The notes beneath the pieces are model-generated. The model ran no database searches. It saw only the letters and a list, made by a program, of their open reading frames with translations, and was not told the DNA's origin. Positions 8,514-16,977 of a DNA stretch of 64,000 nt are shown piece by piece. Every line of letters starts with the position of its first letter. Within the stretch, counting starts at the first letter, position 1. Position numbers and translations under genes: made by a program. The DNA comes from CAYRGQ01 sp964423925 (lineage in GTDB: Bacteria; Bacteroidota; Bacteroidia; Sphingobacteriales; Sphingobacteriaceae). The stretch spans positions 1 to 64,000 of the forward strand of contig CAYRGQ010000009.1 of NCBI GenBank assembly GCA_964423925.1, in the 5' to 3' direction.

Positions 8514-9251
8514 TTAGCGCAAAACGAACAGATCGTCTACGCCCAGCAATCGCCGACAGGTGAATCCTTCGGCATACCGCGCACCGATGTATCGGCCAAA
8601 CTCCATCGCCCGCGCCTCCACAAAGCGGAGGAAGTCGGGGCTAGAGATGTAGGTCTGCGGTTCGTCGGCGTGGTAATCGGTGTTGTGGAATTGCGACTTG
8701 TACGCCAGAATAGCGTCAACTTTTGCATCCCATTGCTCCGTCACGTCGAGGACAATGTCGGGTCTAATATGGTAGTCCTGGATTATTTGCAGCGCAAGCC
8801 GAGGTCGATGGGGCTTTTGTACCTGTCCTTGAGCATTACGGGTTTCGATCTTTTGAAGCCCCGCTAGAAACACGGCATCGTTGATCAGGTCGCCAGCCCG
8901 CTTATGATCCGGATGGCGATCATAGAGCGCATTCATAATGACGATTTCGGGGCGATGCTTGCGTACGGCAGCAATAATTTTCAGTTGATGTTCTTCATCG
9001 TTTCTGAAAAAGCCATCCCGCATGCCTAGATTCTCGCGCACGGCCAACCCCATAATCCGGGCTGCATCCTCCGCTTCCTCCTCACGCAACTCGGGCGTGC
9101 CGCGCGTGCCCAACTCGCCGCGAGTAAGGTCGACGATGCCGACACGTTTTCCCATTCCTACGTGCCGGATTATCGTTCCCCCGGCACCCAACTCGGCATC
9201 ATCCGGGTGTACGGCAATTACTAACATATCCAATGGGGTATGGTCTGTCAT
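8514..9251 (-). CDS. bshB1: Bacillithiol biosynthesis deacetylase BshB1
   Basis: A 245-residue LmbE-type zinc deacetylase that removes acetate from GlcNAc-malate in bacillithiol synthesis. The zinc motif VHPDDAE is near residue 15, the second-site DRHPDH near 112, and the line TRGELGTRGTPELREEEAE is the BshB1 signature that distinguishes it from other LmbE proteins. No bshA or bshC gene is in this window. It follows the DUF4294 gene by 41 bp on the same strand and may be cotranscribed with it. Its presence implies bacillithiol as a low-molecular-weight thiol in this organism. Confidence 0.93.
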   Translation of the reverse strand: MTDHTPLDMLVIAVHPDDAELGAGGTIIRHVGMGKRVGIVDLTRGELGTRGTPELREEEAEDAARIMGLAVRENLGMRDGFFRNDEEHQLKIIAAVRKHRPEIVIMNALYDRHPDHKRAGDLINDAVFLAGLQKIETRNAQGQVQKPHRPRLALQIIQDYHIRPDIVLDVTEQWDAKVDAILAYKSQFHNTDYHADEPQTYISSPDFLRFVEARAMEFGRYIGARYAEGFTCRRLLGVDDLFVLR

Positions 9252-9292
9252 ACTGATTTATTTTTAAGGATAATAGCTACGGACATGTACGA

Positions 9293-9937
9293 TTAATTGG
9301 CCATCGTCGGGTAAGCTGGCCCGTAATTAGGGGTTTGTTCGAGGCTACGGATAATATTTTCGATCTCGAATTCCTCCTCCGGATTGTATTTATTACGCAA
9401 GTTATGCCCAAACACTTTCGCGATGGACTGATAAAAAAAAGCGGATACGCCTCCGCGCAGATCTTTAACGACTTCGAAACTCGAGCTACCCGTTTGCCGG
9501 TCGATCAGTTTGATTAGGATTTCTCCTTGCGAAATCGTCAGGTTTTTGATTTCCCGTTCAAACATATCCTTGATTTCCTTCTCACAGGCTTTGATGAGCC
9601 GTCGCTGCTCGCGCTTATCGCTGGTAAAAACCAAATCCTTATTAAGCTGGTCGTAGCGGTTTTGGGCAAATCTAGCGTATGGAAGCACTTTCATCACGTT
9701 GTAACGAAGCCTCATGTAACGTGCCTTCTCCTCCGCATTGGCAAAAACACGTTGCCGGGTGATACGCACCTCGGGAATAGGTACCCACGGAATGCGCTCG
9801 CCGGCCACGACGGCCGTGCGCAGATAAACCGACGGCTTGGCTGCTCCGGAATCCGCGGGCGCGGCCTGCTGTGCGTACGCATGTAGCCCACCACACAGGA
9901 AGAAAGCCAAAGCCGCTATGGGGAAAATTATTTTCAT
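9293..9937 (-). CDS. DUF4294 domain-containing exported protein
   Basis: A 214-residue protein with a clear signal peptide (hydrophobic to about residue 22, cleavage near AYAQQ). The mature part contains the DUF4294 signature PEVRITRQRVFANAEEKARY and a long basic-acidic helical middle (YDQLNKDLVFTSDKREQRRL), then ISQGEILIKLIDRQTGSSSF. The family is specific to Bacteroidota, is found in the periplasm, and has no known role. It is divergent from rel and ends 41 bp before bshB1. The intergenic region upstream contains a 9-bp inverted repeat that includes a TACCTTTG box pointing toward this gene. Confidence 0.88.
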   Translation of the reverse strand: MKIIFPIAALAFFLCGGLHAYAQQAAPADSGAAKPSVYLRTAVVAGERIPWVPIPEVRITRQRVFANAEEKARYMRLRYNVMKVLPYARFAQNRYDQLNKDLVFTSDKREQRRLIKACEKEIKDMFEREIKNLTISQGEILIKLIDRQTGSSSFEVVKDLRGGVSAFFYQSIAKVFGHNLRNKYNPEEEFEIENIIRSLEQTPNYGPAYPTMAN

Positions 9938-10031
9938 TCCTTTAAAAAATAATTCCGTATATTTATACGTAATACGTGCGCTACGACGCCCATATGGGCA
10001 TTTTTAGCCGCGTATAAATATTCCGCACCTC

Positions 10032-10058
10032 ATTACAAAGGTAATAATTCTTTGTAAT
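10032..10058. promoter_or_regulatory. Inverted repeat in the rel / DUF4294 divergent promoter region
   Basis: ATTACAAAG, 9 nt, CTTTGTAAT: perfect 9-bp arms. The plus-strand -7 box of rel (TACATTTG at 10058-10065) begins at its right edge, and a TACCTTTG box lies inside it on the minus strand. This is a plausible operator controlling both divergent genes, or a weak AT-rich hairpin. Confidence 0.45.
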
Positions 10059-10065
10059 ACATTTG
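10058..10065 (+). promoter_or_regulatory. -7 promoter element of rel
   Basis: TACATTTG, 23 nt before the rel ATG. No clear TTG box lies at the usual distance upstream. Confidence 0.45.
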
Positions 10066-10088
10066 TACGTAAAGTATTAGCGAGTGGT

Positions 10089-12293
10089 ATGAAAGAGATC
10101 GTCATTGATTTAGAAGCCGAAAGTAAAGAAATCCGAAAACGTTACCGAGCGTTGTTGCGTGCCTGCAAGCCGACCCTCCAACATGGCGACAAGAAAGAAA
10201 TTCGGAAGGCGTTTGATTTAGCGCTGGAACACCATAAGGACATGCGTCGCAAGTCGGGTGAGCCTTACATATACCATCCCATCGCGGTGGCACAGATTGC
10301 GGCCGAAGAAATCGGGTTGGGTACGACGTCTATTGTGTGCGCATTGTTGCACGACATCGTCGAAGACACGGATGTCACGCTCGAGGAACTGGAGCGGATA
10401 TTCGGTAAAAAAGTGGCGCGCATCATCGATGGATTAACCAAAATATCGGGGATATTCGACCCCAATAGTTCGATGCAGGCCGAGAACTTCCGCAAGATGC
10501 TGCTGACCCTGGCTGACGACGTTCGAGTAATCCTGATCAAGCTTGCCGACCGCCTGCACAATATGCGCACGATGGACTTCATGCCGCGCGACAAGCAGCT
10601 GAAGATTTCGTCCGAAACGACTTACCTCTACGCGCCGCTCGCCCACCGCCTAGGCTTATACGCGATTAAGTCTGAGCTGGAGGACCTCTCGATGAAGTAC
10701 ACCGATCCGGACACGTACAAATTCATCGCGCGGAAACTCAACGAGAAAAAAGCGGAACGTGAGGCCTACGTGCTAAGTTTCGTGGAACCCATCAAGGAAA
10801 TCCTCCATGAGCAAGGCATCAAAGCCGACGTCTTCGGGCGGCCGAAGTCGATCCATTCGATTTGGAATAAGATGCGAAAGAAGTCTATCCCCTTCGAGGA
10901 GGTGTACGACTTGTTTGCCATCCGGATTATCATTGACGCAGAACAGGAAAACGAGAAAGCGGAATGCTGGAAGGCCTACTCCATCGTCACCGATCTATAC
11001 CGGCCTAATCCAGACCGCCTGCGCGACTGGATATCCTCGCCAAAGGCCAACGGCTACGAGTCGCTGCACACCACCGTAATGGGTGCCAAAGGGCAGTGGG
11101 TAGAAGTACAGATACGCACCGTACGCATGAACGAAATTGCCGAGAAGGGATTTGCAGCGCACTGGAAATACAAGGAATCCAATTCGGACAGCGGGCTAGA
11201 CCTGTGGATACAGAAAATACGCGAGGTATTGAGCAGTCCGGAGCAGAACGCGATGGACTTTATCGACGACTTCAAGATGAACCTGTTTTCGGACGAAGTA
11301 TTCATCTTCACGCCGAAAGGTGCGTTGATCCAACTGCCAAACGGAGCCACGGCGCTTGACTTTGCCTTCGAAATACACTCCGACTTGGGCGCCAGCTGTA
11401 TTGGCGCAAAGGTTAACCATAGGCTGGTACCACTGAGCCACAAGCTACAAAACGGCGACCAGGTAGAAATCATCACCTCTGGCAAGCAAACGCCCAAGGA
11501 AGACTGGCTGGGTTTCGTGACCACAGCCAAGGCCAAATCGAAAATTAAGTCAGCGCTCAAAGAAGAGAAGCGACGCATTGCCGAAGACGGAAAGGAGATT
11601 CTCGAGCGTAAGCTCAAGTCCCTAAAAATCACATACAACACGGACAACATCAACAAAATCGCGAACTACTTCAGGTACCCGAGTTCCCAAGACCTCTTCT
11701 ACCACGTTGCGAAAGGCGACATTGACATCAAGAACCTGAAGGAATTTGCGGCGAGCGAAAAAACCATCGAACAGAACTCCCCGCAATTTGCATCGCACAT
11801 CGGGAGCTTGGTTGACAAAATCAACAAGAAAGACCACGAAACGCTGTTAATTGGCGATGACCTTCAAAAGCTCGACTACAAGCTTTCGCCCTGCTGCAAT
11901 CCCATTCCAGGAGATGACGTGTTCGGCTTCATAACGGTTAACGAGGGCATCAAAATTCACCGCACCAATTGCCCAAACGCCTCCAAGTTAATGGCGAATT
12001 ATGGGTACCGCATCGTTAAGGCCAAATGGACATCGCAGAAGGAACTGGCCTTCCTCACCGGCTTGCAGATTGTGGGAATCGACGACGTGGGCCTCGTCAA
12101 TCGGATTACCTCTGTCATTTCGCACGATTTCCATGTCAATATCCGCTCGATTACCATCTCGAGCAACGAGGGAATTTTCGAAGGGCACATCATGGTCTTT
12201 GTCAACGACACGGCACACTTGGAGGGACTCATTCGTGGCCTTAAGCAAATCAGAGGTATCACAGACGTGAAACGTTTTGAGTCAGACCACTAG
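10089..12293 (+). CDS. rel: Bifunctional (p)ppGpp synthetase/hydrolase, RelA/SpoT family
   Basis: A 734-residue Rel protein that makes and degrades the alarmone (p)ppGpp. The HD hydrolase domain (about 50-200) is intact: YHPIAVAQIAAE, LLHDIVEDTD, LADRLHNMRT. The synthetase domain (about 240-390) has GRPKSIHSIWNKM, YDLFAIRII, KANGYESLHTTVMG and EVQIRT, so both activities are expected. The TGS domain (about 405-465, IFTPKGALIQLPNGATALDF), a helical segment, a zinc-finger-like stretch (CCNPIPGDDVFGF, HRTNC) and a C-terminal ACT domain complete a normal length protein. A fur-family gene follows 87 bp later under its own promoter. Confidence 0.97.
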   Translation: MKEIVIDLEAESKEIRKRYRALLRACKPTLQHGDKKEIRKAFDLALEHHKDMRRKSGEPYIYHPIAVAQIAAEEIGLGTTSIVCALLHDIVEDTDVTLEELERIFGKKVARIIDGLTKISGIFDPNSSMQAENFRKMLLTLADDVRVILIKLADRLHNMRTMDFMPRDKQLKISSETTYLYAPLAHRLGLYAIKSELEDLSMKYTDPDTYKFIARKLNEKKAEREAYVLSFVEPIKEILHEQGIKADVFGRPKSIHSIWNKMRKKSIPFEEVYDLFAIRIIIDAEQENEKAECWKAYSIVTDLYRPNPDRLRDWISSPKANGYESLHTTVMGAKGQWVEVQIRTVRMNEIAEKGFAAHWKYKESNSDSGLDLWIQKIREVLSSPEQNAMDFIDDFKMNLFSDEVFIFTPKGALIQLPNGATALDFAFEIHSDLGASCIGAKVNHRLVPLSHKLQNGDQVEIITSGKQTPKEDWLGFVTTAKAKSKIKSALKEEKRRIAEDGKEILERKLKSLKITYNTDNINKIANYFRYPSSQDLFYHVAKGDIDIKNLKEFAASEKTIEQNSPQFASHIGSLVDKINKKDHETLLIGDDLQKLDYKLSPCCNPIPGDDVFGFITVNEGIKIHRTNCPNASKLMANYGYRIVKAKWTSQKELAFLTGLQIVGIDDVGLVNRITSVISHDFHVNIRSITISSNEGIFEGHIMVFVNDTAHLEGLIRGLKQIRGITDVKRFESDH

Positions 12294-12329
12294 CGAATCG
12301 CGGCCGATTGTCCGGTAGGCGTACCGGCC

Positions 12330-12359
12330 TTGTATTGTGGTTCGCTTTTCGTATATTTG
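12330..12359 (+). promoter_or_regulatory. Promoter of the fur-family gene
   Basis: TTG, 19 nt, TATATTTG, ending 21 nt before the ATG at 12381. A short CCGGTA/TACCGG hairpin (12312-12327) lies between the rel stop and this promoter. Confidence 0.7.
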
Positions 12360-12380
12360 TCTAATAATCGAATACCCGAG

Positions 12381-12887
12381 ATGAGGCAAGGAGAAAATTA
12401 CGAAACGGTTAAGAAAATTTTCGAGGCGTACTTGGAGAACAAGAACCTGCGCAAGACCCCCGAGCGGTACGCAATCTTGGAAGAAATCTACTCCCGCAAC
12501 GATCATTTTGATGTGGAATCGCTCTATATCCACATGAAAAACAAAAAATATCGGGTGAGCCGTGCTACGGTCTACAATACGCTGGAGCTACTCGTTTCGT
12601 GCGACTTGGTTACCAAACACCAGTTTGGGAAAAACATGGCCCAGTTTGAAAAATCCTACGGCTATAAGCAACACGACCATATTATTTGCATCGAGTGTAG
12701 CAAAGTGGTCGAGTTTTGCGATCCGCGTATCCACCAAATCCAATCCATGGTAGGTGATTTGCTCAAGTTCGACATTAAGCACCATTCGCTCAACCTTTAC
12801 GGAATATGCAAGGACTGCCAGGAAGAGGTCGTCGATACCGGCGCCGTTTCCGCTACGGGCCCAGGCGTAGCCTTGGGTTTGGACTAG
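12381..12887 (+). CDS. fur: Fur-family metal-responsive transcriptional regulator
   Basis: A 168-residue repressor of the Fur superfamily. The winged helix is at about 15-85 (LRKTPERYAILEEIY, YRVSRATVYNTLELLV); the dimerisation and metal domain follows with HDHIICIECSKVVEF and ICKDCQEE, giving two CxxC pairs for structural zinc and several His for the sensory site. The ATG at 12381 is chosen because the family starts there and a promoter lies just upstream. Whether it senses iron (Fur), peroxide (PerR) or zinc (Zur) cannot be told from sequence; Fur is the default. It is transcribed in the same direction as rel but from its own promoter. Confidence 0.9.
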   Translation: MRQGENYETVKKIFEAYLENKNLRKTPERYAILEEIYSRNDHFDVESLYIHMKNKKYRVSRATVYNTLELLVSCDLVTKHQFGKNMAQFEKSYGYKQHDHIICIECSKVVEFCDPRIHQIQSMVGDLLKFDIKHHSLNLYGICKDCQEEVVDTGAVSATGPGVALGLD

Positions 12888-12965
12888 ACTTGCCGGAATT
12901 TTCATCGATAGTCATTGGACCCAACCTGAACAGCAACCCTACGGCACTTTAGTTAAAAATGCGGT

Positions 12966-12995
12966 TTGCTCCTCCTGTATTATTTGTTAGTTTTG
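12966..12995 (+). promoter_or_regulatory. Promoter of purA
   Basis: TTG, 19 nt, TAGTTTTG. It lies 115 nt upstream of the purA ATG, leaving a leader of about 110 nt. I see no known riboswitch in that leader. Confidence 0.6.
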
Positions 12996-13110
12996 CTCGG
13001 CGATTTCATGGGGGTCGGAAGTTAAATGAATCAGGACGGAAAAGAATCCCGCCGATTCCGCAACCCACCTATGTAGGCATTAATCAATAAATTTATTCGA
13101 CATTCAAACT

Positions 13111-14385
13111 ATGCAAGTTGACGTACTTTTAGGCCTTCAGTGGGGCGATGAAGGAAAAGGGAAAATCGTGGACGTCCTCTGCCCGAGGTACGACTTGATC
13201 GCACGTTTCCAAGGCGGGCCAAACGCTGGCCATACATTGGAGTTTGACGGACAGAAATACGTGCTCAATACAATCCCCTCGGGGATTTTCAATAAGGACA
13301 CCCTCAACCTCATCGGCAACGGGGTGGTCATCGATCCCATTATCCTCAAAAGGGAGCTTGACAACCTACGTGCGAACGGCTTCGATCCGGTGGCCGACGG
13401 CAAACTCGTATTGGCGCGCAAAGCGCACCTCATCCTGCCTACCCACCAACTGCTGGACGCCGCGTCCGAAAACCGGATGGGTGAGTCAAAAATCGGCTCT
13501 ACCCTGAAAGGGATCGGCCCCACGTACATGGATAAAACCGGCCGTAATGGTTTGCGCGTGGGCGACACAAACTTGCCAGATTTTCAAGAACGTTACCAGC
13601 GCCTTGTGGAGAAGCATAAGTCCATTTTGAGCCACTATGGTGAAATTCCTGATTTCTCCGAGCGCGAAGCTACCTTTATGGAAGCCATTGAATTTATACG
13701 TTCGATACCGCACGTAGATGCTGAGCACTTGGTTAATTCATACCTCAAAGAAGGTAAGTCCATACTGGCGGAAGGTGCGCAAGGCACCTTGCTGGACATC
13801 GATTTTGGTTCGTACCCGTACGTCACCTCGTCAAATACGACTACGGCCGGTGCCTGCACAGGTCTGGGAGTAGCTCCCTCAAAAATCGGATCAGTAATCG
13901 GCATCTTCAAAGCTTATTGCACGCGCGTGGGCGGTGGCCCCTTCCCTACCGAGCTGGACAACGAAACGGGCGAACAGCTACGTAAACTGGGCAACGAGTT
14001 CGGAGCGACGACAGGACGGGCACGCAGAACGGGATGGATCGATTTGCCAGCGTTGAAATATGCCATCATGCTGAACGGCGTCACCGAACTGGTCATGACG
14101 AAGGCAGATGTACTTAGCGGATTTGAGGAAATACAGGTCTGCACGCACTACCAGTATAATGGTGAGACAATCGACTACATGCCATACGACATCATAAGCA
14201 TTCAACCCGAGCCGATGTACGAGTCTCTTCCGGGCTGGCAGGAAGACCTCACCGGAATTACTCGCGTAGACCAAATACCGGAGGAATTGAAAGCCTATAT
14301 CAAGTATTTAGAAACACACTTGGGCGTTCCGGTCAAGTACTTGTCGGTGGGTCCGGATCGCACGCAAACCTTGGAGCTTAGCTAA
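13111..14385 (+). CDS. purA: Adenylosuccinate synthase
   Basis: A 424-residue cytoplasmic GTPase that joins IMP and aspartate to form adenylosuccinate, the first committed step to AMP. The GTP-binding loop LGLQWGDEGKGKIVDVLCPR is at residues 6-25, followed by the family motifs GGPNAGHT, IGPTYMDKTGRNGLRVGD, EGAQGTLLDIDFGSYPYVTS and GRARRTGW. Length is typical. The pabB gene begins 10 bp after the stop, so the two are likely one transcript joining purine and folate precursor synthesis; that pairing is context, not a known regulatory unit. Confidence 0.98.
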   Translation: MQVDVLLGLQWGDEGKGKIVDVLCPRYDLIARFQGGPNAGHTLEFDGQKYVLNTIPSGIFNKDTLNLIGNGVVIDPIILKRELDNLRANGFDPVADGKLVLARKAHLILPTHQLLDAASENRMGESKIGSTLKGIGPTYMDKTGRNGLRVGDTNLPDFQERYQRLVEKHKSILSHYGEIPDFSEREATFMEAIEFIRSIPHVDAEHLVNSYLKEGKSILAEGAQGTLLDIDFGSYPYVTSSNTTTAGACTGLGVAPSKIGSVIGIFKAYCTRVGGGPFPTELDNETGEQLRKLGNEFGATTGRARRTGWIDLPALKYAIMLNGVTELVMTKADVLSGFEEIQVCTHYQYNGETIDYMPYDIISIQPEPMYESLPGWQEDLTGITRVDQIPEELKAYIKYLETHLGVPVKYLSVGPDRTQTLELS

Positions 14386-14395
14386 GCCTTCCGCA

Positions 14396-15670
14396 ATGGT
14401 GTCGCGCGCTTACCACCTAAAGGACAGCGAGTCGTTTACCCAAAAAGCACTGCAATGGGCTTCTCAATTTGAGAGCGCCTGCTATTTGGATTCCAACGGC
14501 TATAGGGACAACTACGGCAATATCAACGTCTTTATTGCCGTAGGTGCATCCGACTCCGTGGTGGGCACGGCTGCTGATAGCTTCGCGCGCATACAGCAGT
14601 TCATCGACCGGTATCCCAACACATGGATTCCTGGATATTTTAGCTACGATTTAAAAAACGAAATCGAAGAACTGGAATCGCAGCATCCGAACCGGACCGG
14701 TTTCCCTGACGCCTATTTTTTCATCTCGTCGGCCACCCTACTTATTGGCAAGTACAACGTGGAGGTTAAAAGCGAACGGCCTGACGAAGTCATTAAGGCT
14801 ATCGAGGCCACGCAGTGGACCGAACAACACTTGGAATTTCAGGGGCGGTTGCGTCATCGAATGAGCCGGGCGGAATATGTCGATGCTTTCCAGCGCCTGC
14901 AGGCCCACATTCGACAGGGCGACATCTATGAAGTTAATCTTTGCCAGGAGTTTTATGCTGAAAACGCCCGCATTAACCCCTTGGAGGCCTACAAGCGATT
15001 GAACGCCATATCGCCAACACCGTTTTCCTGCTTTTTCAGGTATAAACAGCATTATATCCTATCGGCTTCGCCTGAACGCTTCCTTTCCAAGAACGGCACG
15101 ACGCTCCTGTCACAGCCCATCAAAGGCACCGCCCCTCGAGGCCGAGAGGCGGTGGAAGACCAGAAAATCAGGGACGCGCTGGCCAGCAACCCAAAAGAAG
15201 TGAGTGAGAACATCATGATTGTGGATCTTGTCCGCAACGACCTCACCAAGAGCGCCAAGCCGGGCACGGTTAAAGCATCCAACTTGCTGGACGTGCAAAG
15301 CTTTCGGCAGGTCCACCAGCTCATCTCCACGGTCTCCTGTCAAGTCGACGAGACCCTCTCCGCCACGCAGGTCATCAAAAACACCTTCCCGCCAGGCTCG
15401 ATGACGGGTGCGCCCAAGATCAGCGCCATGAAATTAATCGATCAGTATGAGAAAAGCCGTCGCGGCGTCTATGCTGGAGGGCTGGGATACTTCGGCCCAC
15501 AGGGCAACTTTGACTTCAGTGTGGTTATCCGCACGTTGTTATACAACGCCGAAACCGGATATTTATCCTTTCACACAGGGGGTGCGATTACGGCAGAGGC
15601 CGAAGCGGAAAAGGAATACGACGAGTGCCTATTAAAAGGGAAGGCAATTTTCGAAATGCTCAAGACCTAA
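14396..15670 (+). CDS. pabB: Aminodeoxychorismate synthase component I (anthranilate synthase I-like)
   Basis: A 424-residue chorismate-utilising enzyme that aminates chorismate for p-aminobenzoate and folate synthesis. The conserved C-terminal chorismate-binding domain carries SPERFLS, PIKGTAPRG, ENIMIVDLVRNDL, FPPGSMTGAPKISAM and YAGGLGYFG, and ends in TGGAITAEAEAEKEYDE. The N-terminal third is divergent, as usual for PabB. It is shorter than TrpE (about 470-520) and no trp genes are near, so PabB is preferred over anthranilate synthase. A class IV aminotransferase at 33855-34718 could be the lyase partner (PabC). The gene lies 10 bp after purA. Confidence 0.9.
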   Translation: MVSRAYHLKDSESFTQKALQWASQFESACYLDSNGYRDNYGNINVFIAVGASDSVVGTAADSFARIQQFIDRYPNTWIPGYFSYDLKNEIEELESQHPNRTGFPDAYFFISSATLLIGKYNVEVKSERPDEVIKAIEATQWTEQHLEFQGRLRHRMSRAEYVDAFQRLQAHIRQGDIYEVNLCQEFYAENARINPLEAYKRLNAISPTPFSCFFRYKQHYILSASPERFLSKNGTTLLSQPIKGTAPRGREAVEDQKIRDALASNPKEVSENIMIVDLVRNDLTKSAKPGTVKASNLLDVQSFRQVHQLISTVSCQVDETLSATQVIKNTFPPGSMTGAPKISAMKLIDQYEKSRRGVYAGGLGYFGPQGNFDFSVVIRTLLYNAETGYLSFHTGGAITAEAEAEKEYDECLLKGKAIFEMLKT

Positions 15671-15693
15671 TCGTCGCTCATCTATCTGCCAGT

Positions 15694-16977
15694 CTACGCG
15701 CTCTTGCCGACGATCACCTTCGCCATCCGATCAAAATCCAGGTAGGTACTCGCTATCCGTAAGACATCGGTGGCATCCATGCCTTTGATTGTTTCGACGT
15801 AATAGTCGTAGTAATCATTTCCTAATCCCGAGAAGTAGGCGTTTTTAAACTTATCACCATGGGCAAAGACGTTCTCCAAACTTCCCAGCATAGACCCCAA
15901 GATGTAGCTTTTGACCACCTGCATTTCGTCCGCGTCAACGGGTTCGGAACGCAGCCGACCGATCTCCTTTTCAATTTCGGCCAGGGTAGCCAGCGTGGTA
16001 TCGGCCCCTACTTCCGTAGCGATCGTTAAATACGCATCGTGTTGCAGGGATACAATACCTGAGCCAATACCATACGTATACCCCTTGTCTTCACGGATAT
16101 TAGCCATCAATCGACTACCGAAGTAACCACCCAATAGGATATTGACGAACTGTAAAGCGGGGAAGTCTGGATGGGCGCGACCTATCGTCCTACTACCGAG
16201 CCGAATAGCGGATTGCAGGGCCTTAGGGCGCGGGATAAAGGTTAGGGGGTTGGGGACTGATGGCGGGTTAAGCGGTTTAGACGCAGAGAATGGCGGCGCG
16301 GCGACGGTCCAGCCTTCTTCGAAATGTAACCGGATCTCGTCGACCAGCGCGTCGCTGATTTTTCCCGAAACGAGGATGGTACAGTTGGAAGGTGTGTACT
16401 GTTGCTGGAATAGAGTCAGTAAATCCGCTTGTACGATTTGGTCATAGTCCTCCAATTCCGGTACTGCGCCATACCGATTGCCCCCAAAGATTGCCGTACC
16501 AAACGCGCGACGCGCGATAAAATCATTTTTTTGCAACGACACCTGCAGTCGTTGCTTGCCATTGCGGAGGTACGTGGCGAGCTCGCGCTCGGGGAACGTG
16601 GTCTCCGTCAGGATGCTTTTTAGCAGCGGCAGAAGGTTCGGCGTGTGCTTGTTAAGCGAAAAAAGCTTCAGTGAGGAGTGATCGTTGCTAAATTCGGGCA
16701 TCAGATACGCACCATAGAAATCGATGGTATCCACAATCTGCGCGTGGGTATGGCTCGCCGTTCCATCCATCAACATGCCACAGGCAACGGTGTGGGGCAA
16801 CGTATGCTCTCCCTTCGAATAGTCGTTGTTAAAAATCCACTCGATGCGTGTCAACTCCTGGCTTCCGCCGTCGACTAAAAACAGGTTGGCGCCGTTAGCC
16901 AACGGCACGTGCACGGGCGGTATCAACTGAAAGCCGGCTATGGGGTGCGATGCCGGCGCTATGGTTCTATCGATCAT
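15694..16977 (-). CDS. M16 family peptidase-like protein (non-catalytic partner)
   Basis: A 427-residue insulinase-family protein without the HxxEH zinc motif: the equivalent region reads HTVACGMLMDGTASH. The C-terminal M16 half is conserved (GGYFGSRLMANIREDKGYTY, an R/Y motif for substrate binding). In this family, pairs of an active and an inactive subunit form the working peptidase, as in mitochondrial processing peptidase. The neighbouring upstream gene (16967-18217) has the full zinc motif and overlaps this one by 11 bp, so the two proteins almost surely work together. No signal peptide is visible, suggesting a cytoplasmic enzyme. Confidence 0.9.
   Translation of the reverse strand: MIDRTIAPASHPIAGFQLIPPVHVPLANGANLFLVDGGSQELTRIEWIFNNDYSKGEHTLPHTVACGMLMDGTASHTHAQIVDTIDFYGAYLMPEFSNDHSSLKLFSLNKHTPNLLPLLKSILTETTFPERELATYLRNGKQRLQVSLQKNDFIARRAFGTAIFGGNRYGAVPELEDYDQIVQADLLTLFQQQYTPSNCTILVSGKISDALVDEIRLHFEEGWTVAAPPFSASKPLNPPSVPNPLTFIPRPKALQSAIRLGSRTIGRAHPDFPALQFVNILLGGYFGSRLMANIREDKGYTYGIGSGIVSLQHDAYLTIATEVGADTTLATLAEIEKEIGRLRSEPVDADEMQVVKSYILGSMLGSLENVFAHGDKFKNAYFSGLGNDYYDYYVETIKGMDATDVLRIASTYLDFDRMAKVIVGKSA

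Noticed and set aside
9988..9999. GCCCATATGGGC palindrome with T5 after it between DUF4294 and rel
   Set aside because: Only a 4-bp stem with a 4-nt loop; too weak as a terminator and not repeated elsewhere in the window.
12312..12327. CCGGTA/TACCGG hairpin after rel, possible terminator
   Set aside because: Only 6 bp and no T-run on the plus strand; it may be part of the fur promoter region instead.
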